From Sneathiella glossodoripedis JCM 23214 (GTDB lineage: Bacteria; Pseudomonadota; Alphaproteobacteria; Sneathiellales; Sneathiellaceae), in NCBI RefSeq assembly GCF_000616095.1, contig NZ_BAMS01000003.1:423663-487662 (forward strand): 64,000 nucleotides of DNA, in the 5' to 3' direction. The translations under genes and the position numbers were made by a program. This document shows, one piece after another, positions 36,075 to 45,375 of this stretch (position 1 is the first letter of the stretch; every line of letters begins with the position of its first letter). The notes under the pieces were generated by a model, which was given only the letters and a program-made list of their open reading frames with translations, was not told the origin of the DNA and made no database searches.

Positions 36075-37538
36075 ATGACTGATACTTTACTTCCATTATA
36101 TATCAACGGTCAAAAAATTCATTCCAATAGCGGTGAGACTTTCACAAACTTCCGCCCTTTGGATGGCGGCGTTGAATGTGAAGTAAGTCTTGCGTCAAAA
36201 GAGGACGTTGATCAGGCGGTTCGCGCCGCTCAAAGTGCTTTTGAAACTTGGGCCGGTACGCCGGGTATGGAGCGTGGCCGAATTCTTTTGCGCGCGGCAG
36301 AAATCATGAGACGCAGACGTCAGGAACTGGCAATGATTGAGGTTATTGATACCGGCAAGCCTATTTCTGAAACGCCTTATGCTGATGTCGATAGTGCAAT
36401 TGATGCGCTGGAGTTTTTTGGTGGTTTGGCGATGGACATACGCGGGGATTACCATGATCTGGGATCGTCAGCGATGGCATATTCAATCCGCGAACCGCTC
36501 GGTGTGTGCGCTGGTATCGGGGCGTGGAACTATCCACTTCAGATCGCGACGTGGAAATCTGCCCCTGCCTTGGCCGCTGGTAATGCCATGGTGTTCAAGC
36601 CCTCTGAATTAACGCCAATGAATGCAATTTCACTCGCAGAAATCTATGAGGAAGCGGGTTTGCCTGCCGGATTGTTTAACGTTGTTCATGGCAAGGCAGA
36701 AACTGGTGGTTTGCTCGTACAGCACCCGGAAATCGACAAAGTGACTTTCACAGGATCTGTGCCCACAGGGAAAAGAATTCTGCAAATGTCCTCAGAAACC
36801 GTAAAACACAGTACACTTGAACTGGGCGGCAAATCCCCGCTTATTATTTTTGATGATGCTGACCTCGATAATGCTGTTTCTGGTGCAATGAATGCCAATT
36901 TTTACAGTATGGGCGAGGTTTGCTCCAACGGGACACGCGTGTTTATTCACGACAGCATAAAGGGTGAGTTTCTCAAACGATTGGCGAAGAGGACTGAAAA
37001 TCTTGTGGTTGGGGACCCCAGAGAGGTGGAAACTCAGGTTGGTGCTCTGATCAATGAAGATCATGGCCAAAAGGTTATGGGCTATGTGGAGAAAGGACTT
37101 GAGGAGGGGGCGACACTGGTTTGTGGCGGGAAAAGAATTTCTGTAGAGGGGCTTGAGCGTGGCTTTTACATGTCACCTGCGGTTTTTTCAGATTGCACTG
37201 ATGACATGACCATTTGCAGGGAAGAAATCTTTGGCCCCGTGATGTCTGTACTTTCTTTTTCTGACGAAGCAGATGTGATTGAGAGGGCGAATAGCACTGA
37301 CTTTGGGTTGGCGGCAGGCTTGTTCACAAAAGATCTGGCGCGCGCCCACCGGGTAGTTAAGAAACTAAAAGCAGGCAGTTGCTGGATCAATAATTATAAT
37401 CTGACGCCCGCAGGTGTTCCATTCGGTGGATCAAAGCAATCTGGTATCGGAAGAGAAAACTGCGCCAGAACTCTGGATCACTTTACCCAAGTGAAAAGCG
37501 TATATGTTGAAATGGGGGCTGTGGAATGTGATTATTAA
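36075..37538 (+). CDS. betB: Betaine aldehyde dehydrogenase
   Basis: An NAD(P)-dependent aldehyde dehydrogenase of 487 residues that converts betaine aldehyde to glycine betaine, an osmoprotectant. The ALDH motifs are GAWNYPLQIATWKSAPALAA (about 153-172), FTGSVPTGKRI, the catalytic Glu in LELGGKSPLIIFDDADLDNA and the catalytic Cys in YSMGEVCSNGTRVFIHDS. The EVCSNGTRVF sequence and PFGGSKQSGIGREN end are typical for BetB. The flavin choline dehydrogenase-like gene at 18 kb is a possible partner but is 18 kb away. ALDH paralogues acting on aminobutyraldehydes are the main alternative. Confidence 0.9.
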   Translation: MTDTLLPLYINGQKIHSNSGETFTNFRPLDGGVECEVSLASKEDVDQAVRAAQSAFETWAGTPGMERGRILLRAAEIMRRRRQELAMIEVIDTGKPISETPYADVDSAIDALEFFGGLAMDIRGDYHDLGSSAMAYSIREPLGVCAGIGAWNYPLQIATWKSAPALAAGNAMVFKPSELTPMNAISLAEIYEEAGLPAGLFNVVHGKAETGGLLVQHPEIDKVTFTGSVPTGKRILQMSSETVKHSTLELGGKSPLIIFDDADLDNAVSGAMNANFYSMGEVCSNGTRVFIHDSIKGEFLKRLAKRTENLVVGDPREVETQVGALINEDHGQKVMGYVEKGLEEGATLVCGGKRISVEGLERGFYMSPAVFSDCTDDMTICREEIFGPVMSVLSFSDEADVIERANSTDFGLAAGLFTKDLARAHRVVKKLKAGSCWINNYNLTPAGVPFGGSKQSGIGRENCARTLDHFTQVKSVYVEMGAVECDY

Positions 37539-37639
37539 TCACCTTTCATGGCAGCCATGCAATTGCGGCAATTGACAGAAAAATAAGTTAAAATAAGCTG
37601 TTAGCCTGTTGAAATAATAAAATAGTGGAAAGCCATTTT

Positions 37640-38542
37640 ATGGAAGCCTGGATTGCCATAACCGTTTTTGCTGCGTTTTTTCAGAATGTACGAACAGCAC
37701 TGCAGAAATATCTGAAAGATAGACTCACGACCGGTGGGGCTACGCATGTTCGTTTCTTTTACGCGCTTCCTTTTGCCTGCCTGTATCTGTTGGGTCTACA
37801 TGAGCTTGGTGGCTATGAGTATTTTACACCAAACGGAGAGTTCCTCATTTATGTGGTAGTCGGTGGTGCCACCCAGATACTGGCAACTGCGTTACTGGTT
37901 GCTCTGTTTTCCCTTCGTAACTTTGCCGTTGGGACTACTTATTCCAAAACGGAGACAGTTCAAGCAGCTATTTTCGGTGTGGTCCTGCTTGGAGATAGTT
38001 TGAGTGTCCCGGCTCTGTTTGCCATAACAATCAGTATGGTCGGTATCATGTTGATATCTCTGTCGGGTAGTAAGATTACGTTTCGCGACCTGATAACAGG
38101 TTGGACAGGCAAGTCCGCTCTTTATGGGTTGCTGTCAGGTGGGCTGTTTGGGATATGTGCAGTCAGCTACCGCGCAGCTTCATTGTCTTTGGGGGGCGAT
38201 GGGGTGATAATGCAGGCCGCTACCTCCATCTTTTATGTTTTAATATTTCAGGCTATTTCGATCACCATCTACCTTATTGTATTTGAAAAGGGGCAGTTCA
38301 CTCTGGTTCTTAAAAATTGGCGAATTGCGATCTGGGTGGGTGTAACAAGTATGCTGGGCTCAATTGGCTGGTTTACTGCCATGGCAATGCAGAATGCAGC
38401 TTACGTTCGCGCAGTTGGGCAGATTGAACTGGTTTTCACATTCTTGATTTCCTATTTTTACTTTAAAGAGAAAACCAACCGAAATGAAGCGACAGGCATC
38501 TTGCTGATTGTTGCGGGAATCCTCGTTCTTGTTTTAAGTTAA
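37640..38542 (+). CDS. EamA/DMT-family inner-membrane transporter
   Basis: A hydrophobic protein of 300 residues with about ten predicted membrane segments, from EAWIAITVFAAFFQNVRTAL to ATGILLIVAGILVLVLS. The two-fold EamA repeat is visible: NFAVGTTYSKTETVQAAIFG in the first half and QNAAYVRAVGQIELVFTFLI in the second, each near the end of a domain. Such carriers export or import amino acids and metabolites. The ATG at 37640 is preferred because GGAAAG lies just upstream. The substrate is unknown. The gene stands alone between betB and argE. Confidence 0.85.
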   Translation: MEAWIAITVFAAFFQNVRTALQKYLKDRLTTGGATHVRFFYALPFACLYLLGLHELGGYEYFTPNGEFLIYVVVGGATQILATALLVALFSLRNFAVGTTYSKTETVQAAIFGVVLLGDSLSVPALFAITISMVGIMLISLSGSKITFRDLITGWTGKSALYGLLSGGLFGICAVSYRAASLSLGGDGVIMQAATSIFYVLIFQAISITIYLIVFEKGQFTLVLKNWRIAIWVGVTSMLGSIGWFTAMAMQNAAYVRAVGQIELVFTFLISYFYFKEKTNRNEATGILLIVAGILVLVLS

Positions 38543-38661
38543 TTTCAAAATGATAAGCTTTCGTCTTCGTTTTGTTAAAATATGACAAATAAGCCTTTAC
38601 TCCAATCTGCACTTGTATAGAGTCGCGGCTTGTGTTGATGTCAAACAAATGGAGGCTTCTC

Positions 38662-39825
38662 TTGTCTAAGCGTTATACGCCGGTTGAAATGATTGAAAAA
38701 CTGGTGGCTTTCGATACCGTTTCACGAAACTCAAATCTGGATTTGATCGACTTCGTAGCTGACTATCTGGCTGAGTACGGTGTTACTTCTCAAAAAATTT
38801 ATAACGACGACAAGACAAAAGCGAATCTGTTTGCAACCGTTGGACCCGATGAAGAAGGTGGTGTTGTTCTGTCGGGTCATACTGATGTTGTCCCTGTGGA
38901 TGGACAACCTTGGAAAACAGATCCTTTTAAAGTCACTGAGATCGACGGCAAGTTGTATGGGCGCGGCACTTCCGACATGAAGAGTTTTTCCGCCATTGCT
39001 TTGGCAATGGTTCCCGAAATGATCGAAAAAGGGCTAAAAAAGCCAATACATTTCGCGCTTTCCTATGACGAAGAAATTGGCTGTCTTGGTTCGCCCAGAA
39101 TGATTGAAGACATGGTGGAGCGGAACATGAAACCGCGTGCTGTCATTGTCGGTGAGCCTACCATGATGGAAATTGTTACAGCTCATAAAGGCATTGTAGG
39201 TCTAAAAACCAAGGTAATTGGTAAAGAAGCGCATTCCAGCCTTGTCGAAGACGGAGTAAGTGCTGTGATGACTGCGACCAAACTTGTCAATTTTATCGCT
39301 GACATGATGGCAGAAAATAAGGCGAAAACGAACCCCGATAATCTTTACGCGCCGGCCCCTGGTTACACAACATTGCATGTTGGAGTAATCAATGGCGGTA
39401 CCGCAATGAATATCATATCCCGTGAGTGCGAGTTCACTTGGGACATACGTTATGTGTCCGAGGATGACCCACAAAGTTTTATTGATCGGTTTAATAGTTA
39501 CTGCGAAGAACTGCTTCCTGCAATGCAGGCCGTTGATCCTGAATGCTCGATTACGACCGAAATGGTGTCCTCTACACCGGCGTTGGGCCCTGAGGAAAAC
39601 GGAGAAGCGGAAGCCATTTGCAAAGCGATCACTGGAAAGAACAGCACTTCTTTCGTTGCATATGCTGCGGAAGCGGGCCAATTTCAGGAAGCAGGATATT
39701 CAACTGTGATCTGCGGACCGGGCTCGATAGGAATTGCGCATCAACCTAATGAGTATATCGAACTGTCACAAGTGAAAGCTTCAGAGCAGTTTATTCGCAA
39801 ACTGATTGATGATTTGGCGAATTAG
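38662..39825 (+). CDS. argE: Acetylornithine deacetylase (M20 family)
   Basis: A zinc peptidase-fold hydrolase of 387 residues that removes the acetyl group from N-acetylornithine in arginine synthesis. Metal and catalytic motifs are VLSGHTDVVPVDGQPW (about 73-88), LYGRGTSDMKSFSAIA (about 103-118) and LSYDEEIGCLGSPRM (about 139-153). A dimerisation domain follows, and the C-terminal His is in SIGIAHQPNEYIELSQ. The TTG start at 38662 is chosen because GGAGG lies eight bases before it and it gives the usual N terminus (SKRYTPVEMIEKL); the longer frame from 38632 has no ribosome site. Succinyl-diaminopimelate desuccinylase is a less likely alternative. Confidence 0.88.
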   Translation: MSKRYTPVEMIEKLVAFDTVSRNSNLDLIDFVADYLAEYGVTSQKIYNDDKTKANLFATVGPDEEGGVVLSGHTDVVPVDGQPWKTDPFKVTEIDGKLYGRGTSDMKSFSAIALAMVPEMIEKGLKKPIHFALSYDEEIGCLGSPRMIEDMVERNMKPRAVIVGEPTMMEIVTAHKGIVGLKTKVIGKEAHSSLVEDGVSAVMTATKLVNFIADMMAENKAKTNPDNLYAPAPGYTTLHVGVINGGTAMNIISRECEFTWDIRYVSEDDPQSFIDRFNSYCEELLPAMQAVDPECSITTEMVSSTPALGPEENGEAEAICKAITGKNSTSFVAYAAEAGQFQEAGYSTVICGPGSIGIAHQPNEYIELSQVKASEQFIRKLIDDLAN

Positions 39826-39957
39826 TTAAGTAGACAGCCAATAAACTATTGGTTAGTCTCATTTGCAACGTTCTATATCGCACAGGGAGTTTGGTGTAGA
39901 ACAGGCGGCCTGATTTGGGCCGGAATAGTATGTAACCATGAACACAGGGAGATATTA

Positions 39958-41553
39958 ATGAAATTGCGTCATGGAATTTTGGCTGCGACAGCGGCTGCGG
40001 CAATCGCGCTTTCTGCACCGGTTGTAAAAGCGGAGACTTTCAAGTTTGCTTTTCAGGGGAACTTGAGCTCGCTTGATCCACACTCACTTAACGAAACTTT
40101 CCTTTTGGGCTCTTTGAACAATGTCTATGAAGGTCTGGTTTTATATGATGATAATCTAAAGGTTGTGCCAGGGCTTGCAGAATCCTGGGAAACTATTGAA
40201 CCAACCAAATGGAAGTTTAACCTGCGTAAAGGCGTTAAATTCCACAACGGTAATGATTTCACTGCGGCAGATGTGAAATTTACTTGGGAACGTGCAATCG
40301 GTGAAGGTTCTGATCAGATCGCGCGTGCGTCTAAGATCAAAAATGTGGAAATTGTTGATGACCACACTGTGATCATTGAAACACCTGCGCCAAATCCAAT
40401 TCTGACTTCTGATCTGGTAAATATCCTGATCATGGATAAAGAATGGTCAGAAGCAAACAACACAGCTAATGCAACAAGTGCATCAGCAGATAATTCAGGG
40501 AACTTTGCAAACCTGAATTCAAACGGTACTGGTCCGTTTAAAGTTGATGAGCATAAAGCTGACGTTAAAACAACCTTCTCCAAATTTGACGGTTACTGGG
40601 GTTCAATGAAGTCCAATGTGACTAAAATTGAATTCACACCGATCAAGGAAGCTGCTACTCGCGTGGCCGCGTTGATTTCTGGTGAATTGGATCTTGTATA
40701 TCCAGTTCCAGTGCAGGACTGGAAGCGTTTGGAAGAAGCAAAAGGTGTGAAACCTCTTGCGGGTCCAGAAGCACGTACAATTTTCCTTGGTATGGATCAG
40801 GGGCGGGATGAACTGCTTTATTCAAACATTAAAGGCAAGAACCCCTTTAAGGATATTCGCGTTCGTCAAGCATTTGCACATGCACTTAACCTTGATGCAA
40901 TCAAGAAAAAAGTTATGCGCGGTGCAGCAACTCCATCTGGTTTGATGATTGCTCCTCAAATCAATGGTCATATTCCTGAACTGAATACTCCATACGAATA
41001 TGATCCTGCCAAATCCAAGGAGCTTCTGGCTGCAGCTGGTTATCCAGATGGATTTGAAGTGACAATGGATTGCCCAAACAACCGTTATGTAAATGACGAG
41101 AAAATCTGTCAGGCTGTTGTTTCCATGCTGGCGAAAGTTGGTGTAAAGGTTGATCTGCTTGCACAGCCAAAGTCCAAATATTTCGGTAAAGTTCTGGCAA
41201 CTGGTGGATATGACACAAGTTTCTATCTGCTGGGTTGGACGCCAGGTACTATGGATGCTGAAAACGTATTCTCCTCACTTCTGACTTGCCAGAATAAAGA
41301 AGAGAAAAAAGGTCTGTTCAACTTGGGTAACTACTGTAATCCAAAAATTGACGAGCTGACTGCAAAAATCGGCTCTGAAACGGATCAGGCAAAACGGAAT
41401 GCTCTGATCAAAGAAGGTTTCACAATTTTGAAAGAAGAAGTTGGTTACTTGCCACTACATCAGCAGCCTCTGTCTTGGGGTGTGCGCGAAGGTGTTGAAC
41501 TTAACCAGCGTGCTGATAACGCACTCGATTTCCGCTATGTTGTCATAAACTAA
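39958..41553 (+). CDS. Peptide/opine ABC transporter periplasmic binding protein
   Basis: A family-5 solute-binding protein of 531 residues with a Sec signal peptide (about 1-25, with AATAAAAIALSAPVVKA and cleavage before ETFKF). Family motifs are LNETFLLGSLNNVYEGLVLY, WKFNLRKGVKFHNGNDFTAA and FAHALNLDAIKKKVMRGAAT. It delivers di- or oligopeptides, or related amide solutes, to the permease pair encoded downstream. Codon use is strongly biased compared with neighbours, as often seen for abundant binding proteins, and an intrinsic terminator sits directly after it, which would reduce expression of the downstream permease genes relative to this one. Confidence 0.92.
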   Translation: MKLRHGILAATAAAAIALSAPVVKAETFKFAFQGNLSSLDPHSLNETFLLGSLNNVYEGLVLYDDNLKVVPGLAESWETIEPTKWKFNLRKGVKFHNGNDFTAADVKFTWERAIGEGSDQIARASKIKNVEIVDDHTVIIETPAPNPILTSDLVNILIMDKEWSEANNTANATSASADNSGNFANLNSNGTGPFKVDEHKADVKTTFSKFDGYWGSMKSNVTKIEFTPIKEAATRVAALISGELDLVYPVPVQDWKRLEEAKGVKPLAGPEARTIFLGMDQGRDELLYSNIKGKNPFKDIRVRQAFAHALNLDAIKKKVMRGAATPSGLMIAPQINGHIPELNTPYEYDPAKSKELLAAAGYPDGFEVTMDCPNNRYVNDEKICQAVVSMLAKVGVKVDLLAQPKSKYFGKVLATGGYDTSFYLLGWTPGTMDAENVFSSLLTCQNKEEKKGLFNLGNYCNPKIDELTAKIGSETDQAKRNALIKEGFTILKEEVGYLPLHQQPLSWGVREGVELNQRADNALDFRYVVIN

Positions 41554-41567
41554 GTGGACTGTTATTT

Positions 41568-41597
41568 AGGGCCTGCATTTGCAGGCCCTATTTTTTT
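41568..41597 (+). terminator. Terminator/attenuator between the binding protein and permease genes
   Basis: AGGGCCTGC and GCAGGCCCT form a perfect 9-bp stem with an ATTT loop, then A and seven T residues. It lies 14 bases after the binding-protein stop inside the transport operon. Partial termination would give excess binding protein over membrane components. Confidence 0.88.
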
Positions 41598-41620
41598 AAT
41601 AAGTTAAAGCTAATTTTGTC

Positions 41621-42595
41621 ATGGTCTCCTTTTTATTCAAGCGATTGATCCAGTCATTTATTGTAATGTTTACTGTGGCTCTCATCGCATTTTCCATGTT
41701 CCGGTTTGTTGGCGACCCCATTAATAATATGGTGGGGCAGGACACTACTCAGGAACAACGTGAAGAACTAAGAGAGCAACTGGGTCTGAATGATCCGTTC
41801 GTTGTTCAGTTTTTGCGATTTGCCGGTAACGCTGTCGTTGGTGATTTTGGAATTTCATACAAGTTTAAAGTCCCCGTAAGCGAAATGATTGCGGAGCGGA
41901 TGCCCGCTACGTTGGAGTTGGCGTTCGTATCAGCGGTTTTGGCGTTGGTGGTTGGTATTCCTTTGGGGGTATATACTGCGCTGAGGCGAAACGGCGTTAT
42001 CTCAAAAATGGTAATGACCATGTCCCTGTTCGGAGTGTCACTTCCGACATTTCTGATCGGTATTTTATTAATTCTGTTTTTTGGCGTTGTCTTGCGCTGG
42101 CTGCCGACATTCGGGCGGGGCGATGTTGTTGATCTCGGGTTCTGGACAACAGGCTTTCTGACCAAGTCGGGAATTTTGTCGCTGATTTTGCCGTCAATTA
42201 CGCTCGCGCTATTTCAAATGACTCTTATTATGCGGCTTGTAAGGGCAGAAATGCTCGAAGTATTGCGCACGGATTTTGTGAAATTTGCAAAAGCGCGCGG
42301 GCTCCCGGACAGATCCGTACATTTCAAGCATGCGCTCAAGAACACGCTGGTGCCTGTAATTACGATCACCGGTTTGCAACTTGGTTCACTGATTGCATTT
42401 GCGATCATTACCGAAAGCGTATTTCAATGGCCCGGTATGGGCTTGATGTTTATTCAGGCGATTGCTGACGTGGATATTCCGATTATGGCGGCATATCTTG
42501 TGCTGATTGCCTTCTTCTTTGTCGTTATTAATATGATTGTGGATATTCTGTATTATGCAGTAGATCCTCGCCTGCGTACGAGCGATGGGTCCTAA
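41621..42595 (+). CDS. ABC transporter permease, DppB type
   Basis: An inner-membrane permease of 324 residues with about six membrane segments. It has the N-terminal segment LIQSFIVMFTVALIAFSMFR, the region GQDTTQEQREELREQLGLND usual for DppB-type proteins, and the cytosolic coupling EAA-type loop FVKFAKARGLPDRSVHFKHA (about 226-245). It forms the channel with the next gene product. The gene follows a terminator 24 bases upstream and ends next to the following permease gene. Confidence 0.93.
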   Translation: MVSFLFKRLIQSFIVMFTVALIAFSMFRFVGDPINNMVGQDTTQEQREELREQLGLNDPFVVQFLRFAGNAVVGDFGISYKFKVPVSEMIAERMPATLELAFVSAVLALVVGIPLGVYTALRRNGVISKMVMTMSLFGVSLPTFLIGILLILFFGVVLRWLPTFGRGDVVDLGFWTTGFLTKSGILSLILPSITLALFQMTLIMRLVRAEMLEVLRTDFVKFAKARGLPDRSVHFKHALKNTLVPVITITGLQLGSLIAFAIITESVFQWPGMGLMFIQAIADVDIPIMAAYLVLIAFFFVVINMIVDILYYAVDPRLRTSDGS

Positions 42596-42596
42596 G

Positions 42597-43526
42597 ATGG
42601 AAAAAGCTGTAGAAACAACGCGTCTTGAACGCTTTCTCGATAGTGATATTTGGCATAGCTTCAAAAGCAATCCGGTTGCTATCGTTTCGTTGATCGTAAC
42701 TCTGATCATGGTACTGTCATCTGCATTTGCTCCATTACTGGCGCCGCAGGACCCATTTGATCTTGCAAATATTGATATTATGGATTCCAGTTTGCCGCCC
42801 AGTTGGATGGCGGAAGGGGACCCGCGTTTCCTGTTTGGTACCGATGATCAGGGCCGGGATATTTTATCGACAATTATGTATGGCGCGCAAATTTCGCTGA
42901 TTGTGGGTTTCGCCTCAGTTGTCTTCTCCATGGTCGTGGGAATATCACTTGGCTTGATTAGTGGTTATGCGGGTGGTCGTGTGGACGCATTTATTATGCG
43001 TGTTGCAGACATTCAGCTCTCATTTCCTGCAATTTTGATCGCTTTGCTGATTGATGGTGTAGCAAGAGGTATCTTCGAAGCACATTTGCATGAGCAGATT
43101 TCCATATATGTACTGATTTTCGCAATTGGGATATCTGGCTGGGTTCAATATGCTCGTACAGTCCGCGGATCTACACTTGTTGAGAAAAACAAGGAATATG
43201 TTCAGGCGGCTCGTGTGATTGGCATTCGTCCGATTACGATTTTGCATCGACATATTTTGCCCAATGTGATGGGGCCGGTGATGGTGATTGCGACAATTCA
43301 TTTGGCCATTGCCGTTATTACAGAAGCGACACTTTCCTTTTTGGGTGTAGGGGTGCCGCCCACGACGCCATCTTTGGGGACGTTGATCCGTATTGGTAAT
43401 GAGTATCTGTTTTCTGGTGAATGGTGGATTACCATTTTCCCGGGGGCAGCACTGTTGATTTTGGTGCTGGCTGTGAACCTGCTTGGCGACTGGCTGCGTG
43501 ACGCCATGAACCCAAAATTACGCTAA
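42597..43526 (+). CDS. ABC transporter permease, DppC type
   Basis: The second permease, 309 residues, with an N-terminal OppC-type segment (FKSNPVAIVSLIVTLIMVLS), the LFGTDDQGRDILSTIMYGAQ motif (about 81-100) characteristic of DppC/OppC, and the coupling loop YVQAARVIGIRPITILHRHI. It should have six membrane segments. The start is either ATG at 42597, one base after the dppB-type stop, or ATG at 42585, which overlaps it; neither has a clear ribosome site, in keeping with translational coupling. Confidence 0.92.
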   Translation: MEKAVETTRLERFLDSDIWHSFKSNPVAIVSLIVTLIMVLSSAFAPLLAPQDPFDLANIDIMDSSLPPSWMAEGDPRFLFGTDDQGRDILSTIMYGAQISLIVGFASVVFSMVVGISLGLISGYAGGRVDAFIMRVADIQLSFPAILIALLIDGVARGIFEAHLHEQISIYVLIFAIGISGWVQYARTVRGSTLVEKNKEYVQAARVIGIRPITILHRHILPNVMGPVMVIATIHLAIAVITEATLSFLGVGVPPTTPSLGTLIRIGNEYLFSGEWWITIFPGAALLILVLAVNLLGDWLRDAMNPKLR

Positions 43527-43538
43527 GGAGGTTGTGAG

Positions 43539-45263
43539 ATGGAATTACTACAGATTAATGACCTCAAAATTCAGTTTCCCAGCCGCCGAGGTACTGTTGA
43601 CGCTGTTAAAGGTGTAACGCTAACGGTTAAACCAGGTGAAGTGTTGGGAGTTGTCGGCGAGTCCGGTGCAGGTAAATCAACGATTGGAAATGCAGTCATT
43701 GGCTTGCTGGAACCTCCAGGGCGAGTTGCTGGCGGTGATGTTTACCTGAAAGGTGAACAGATTAACAATCTGGACCGAGATGCAATCCGTAAAATCCGTG
43801 GTCGTCGGATCGGAATGATCTTTCAGGATCCACTGACATCACTTGATCCGCTGCAGACAATTGAGCAACAGCTCGTGGAAACAATTGATTTGCACCTTAA
43901 GCTTGGTGCTGAAAAATCATTGGAGCGTGCTATCGATCTGCTGGATCAGGTTGGCATTCCAAATCCGGCAGAGCGTATTAAGCATTACCCTCATCAGTTC
44001 TCTGGTGGTATGCGTCAGCGAGTGGTAATTGCACTTGCTCTTTGTGCAGAGCCCGAAGTCATCATCGCTGATGAGCCCACTACCGCGCTTGATGTGTCTA
44101 TTCAGGCGCAGATTTTAGAATTGATGAGAAGGCTTTGCCGTGAAAAACAAGTCGGTATGCTGATCATCACCCACGATATGGGGGTGATCGCAGATATTAC
44201 CGATCGCGTTGCTGTTATGTATCGCGGTGATCTGGTGGAGGAGGGGACTACGCAAAAGATCCTCGGTGATCCGGATCATCCGTATACGAAAAGCCTGATC
44301 AGCGCGGTTCCGCGTCCTGATGTTCGGCTGCATCGGTTCCCAATGGTGGATTACATTGAAAAGGAAGAAGACCGAAAGAAGGATTTTGACATTTCAACCC
44401 ACTGGCTAGGTCAGGCGCAGGATTTTGACGCGGTTGAAGGGTCTCTTGTTTCAGTTGAAAACTTGGTGATGAAGTTCATTTCCAAGGAAGCGTTGCTAAA
44501 GAAGAACCGTCAATATTTTACCGCTGTCGATAATGTATCTTTTGATATTCGACAAGGCGAGGTATTCGGGCTTGTCGGTGAAAGTGGTAGTGGAAAATCG
44601 ACTGTAGCCAGAATGATTTGCGGGTTGTACAAGCCTGCAAGTGGCTCAGTTAATTTTGGCGGAACGGATCTGACAAAAATCAAGTCGGAAACCGAGCTCG
44701 ATTACTATCGCCGTCAGATGCAGATGATATTTCAGGATCCGTTTTCTTCATTAAACGGACGGATGAAGGTAATGGATATCGTTGCCGAGCCAATTCGCTT
44801 TCATAAATTGGCTTCCAGTAATCAGGAAGTTGAAACCATTGTTCTTGATCTCTTGGAACATGTGGGGCTCGGACGTGCGGCAGCACTTCGCTATCCTCAC
44901 GAATTTTCGGGTGGTCAGCGTCAGCGAATTTCCATTGCGCGTGCATTGGCTACTCGTCCAAGGTTTCTGATCTGTGATGAGCCAACATCGGCACTTGACG
45001 TGTCCATTCAGGCACAAATTCTGAACCTGCTAAAAGATTTGCAGGAAGAATTAGGGCTCACCATGCTGTTTATCAGTCACGATCTGCCAGTTATTCGTCA
45101 GATGTGTGATCGCGTCGGTGTGATGAAAATGGGGCAGTTGGTTGAAGTCTCTGAAACAGAGACCCTGTTTGAGGCGCCTTCTGCACCCTATACCAAGGAG
45201 CTGCTTTCCTTGATGCCGAAGCTGGATAAACTCTCACATAGTGGTCTTGAAATTGAAGACTAG
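43539..45263 (+). CDS. Fused dipeptide/oligopeptide ABC transporter ATPase (DppD-DppF type)
   Basis: A cytosolic ATPase of 574 residues with two complete nucleotide-binding domains in one chain. Domain 1: Walker A VVGESGAGKSTIGNAV (about 38-53), signature FSGGMRQRVVIALAL, Walker B VIIADEPTTALDVS. Domain 2: Walker A LVGESGSGKSTVARMI (about 345-360), signature FSGGQRQRISIARAL, Walker B FLICDEPTSALDVS. The GDPDHPYTKSLISAVPR stretch at the end of domain 1 is typical of the peptide/nickel subfamily. It is preceded by AAGGAGG and completes the four-gene transporter operon. Confidence 0.95.
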   Translation: MELLQINDLKIQFPSRRGTVDAVKGVTLTVKPGEVLGVVGESGAGKSTIGNAVIGLLEPPGRVAGGDVYLKGEQINNLDRDAIRKIRGRRIGMIFQDPLTSLDPLQTIEQQLVETIDLHLKLGAEKSLERAIDLLDQVGIPNPAERIKHYPHQFSGGMRQRVVIALALCAEPEVIIADEPTTALDVSIQAQILELMRRLCREKQVGMLIITHDMGVIADITDRVAVMYRGDLVEEGTTQKILGDPDHPYTKSLISAVPRPDVRLHRFPMVDYIEKEEDRKKDFDISTHWLGQAQDFDAVEGSLVSVENLVMKFISKEALLKKNRQYFTAVDNVSFDIRQGEVFGLVGESGSGKSTVARMICGLYKPASGSVNFGGTDLTKIKSETELDYYRRQMQMIFQDPFSSLNGRMKVMDIVAEPIRFHKLASSNQEVETIVLDLLEHVGLGRAAALRYPHEFSGGQRQRISIARALATRPRFLICDEPTSALDVSIQAQILNLLKDLQEELGLTMLFISHDLPVIRQMCDRVGVMKMGQLVEVSETETLFEAPSAPYTKELLSLMPKLDKLSHSGLEIED

Positions 45264-45286
45264 TAAGCAGAGTTTGAGTATGCAGT

Positions 45287-45312
45287 AAAAAGGGGCCAAT
45301 CGGCCCCTTTTT
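45287..45312 (+). terminator. Terminator at the end of the peptide transport operon
   Basis: AAAAAGGGGCC and GGCCCCTTTTT form a perfect 11-bp stem with an AATC loop. The A- and T-rich flanks make it symmetric, so it may work on both strands. It lies 23 bases after the ATPase stop. Confidence 0.9.
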
Positions 45313-45375
45313 CTATGAAGTTATCTTGAAATTTAATACCGTAACCGGTTGATATTCTTCGGATGAGGGGACAAG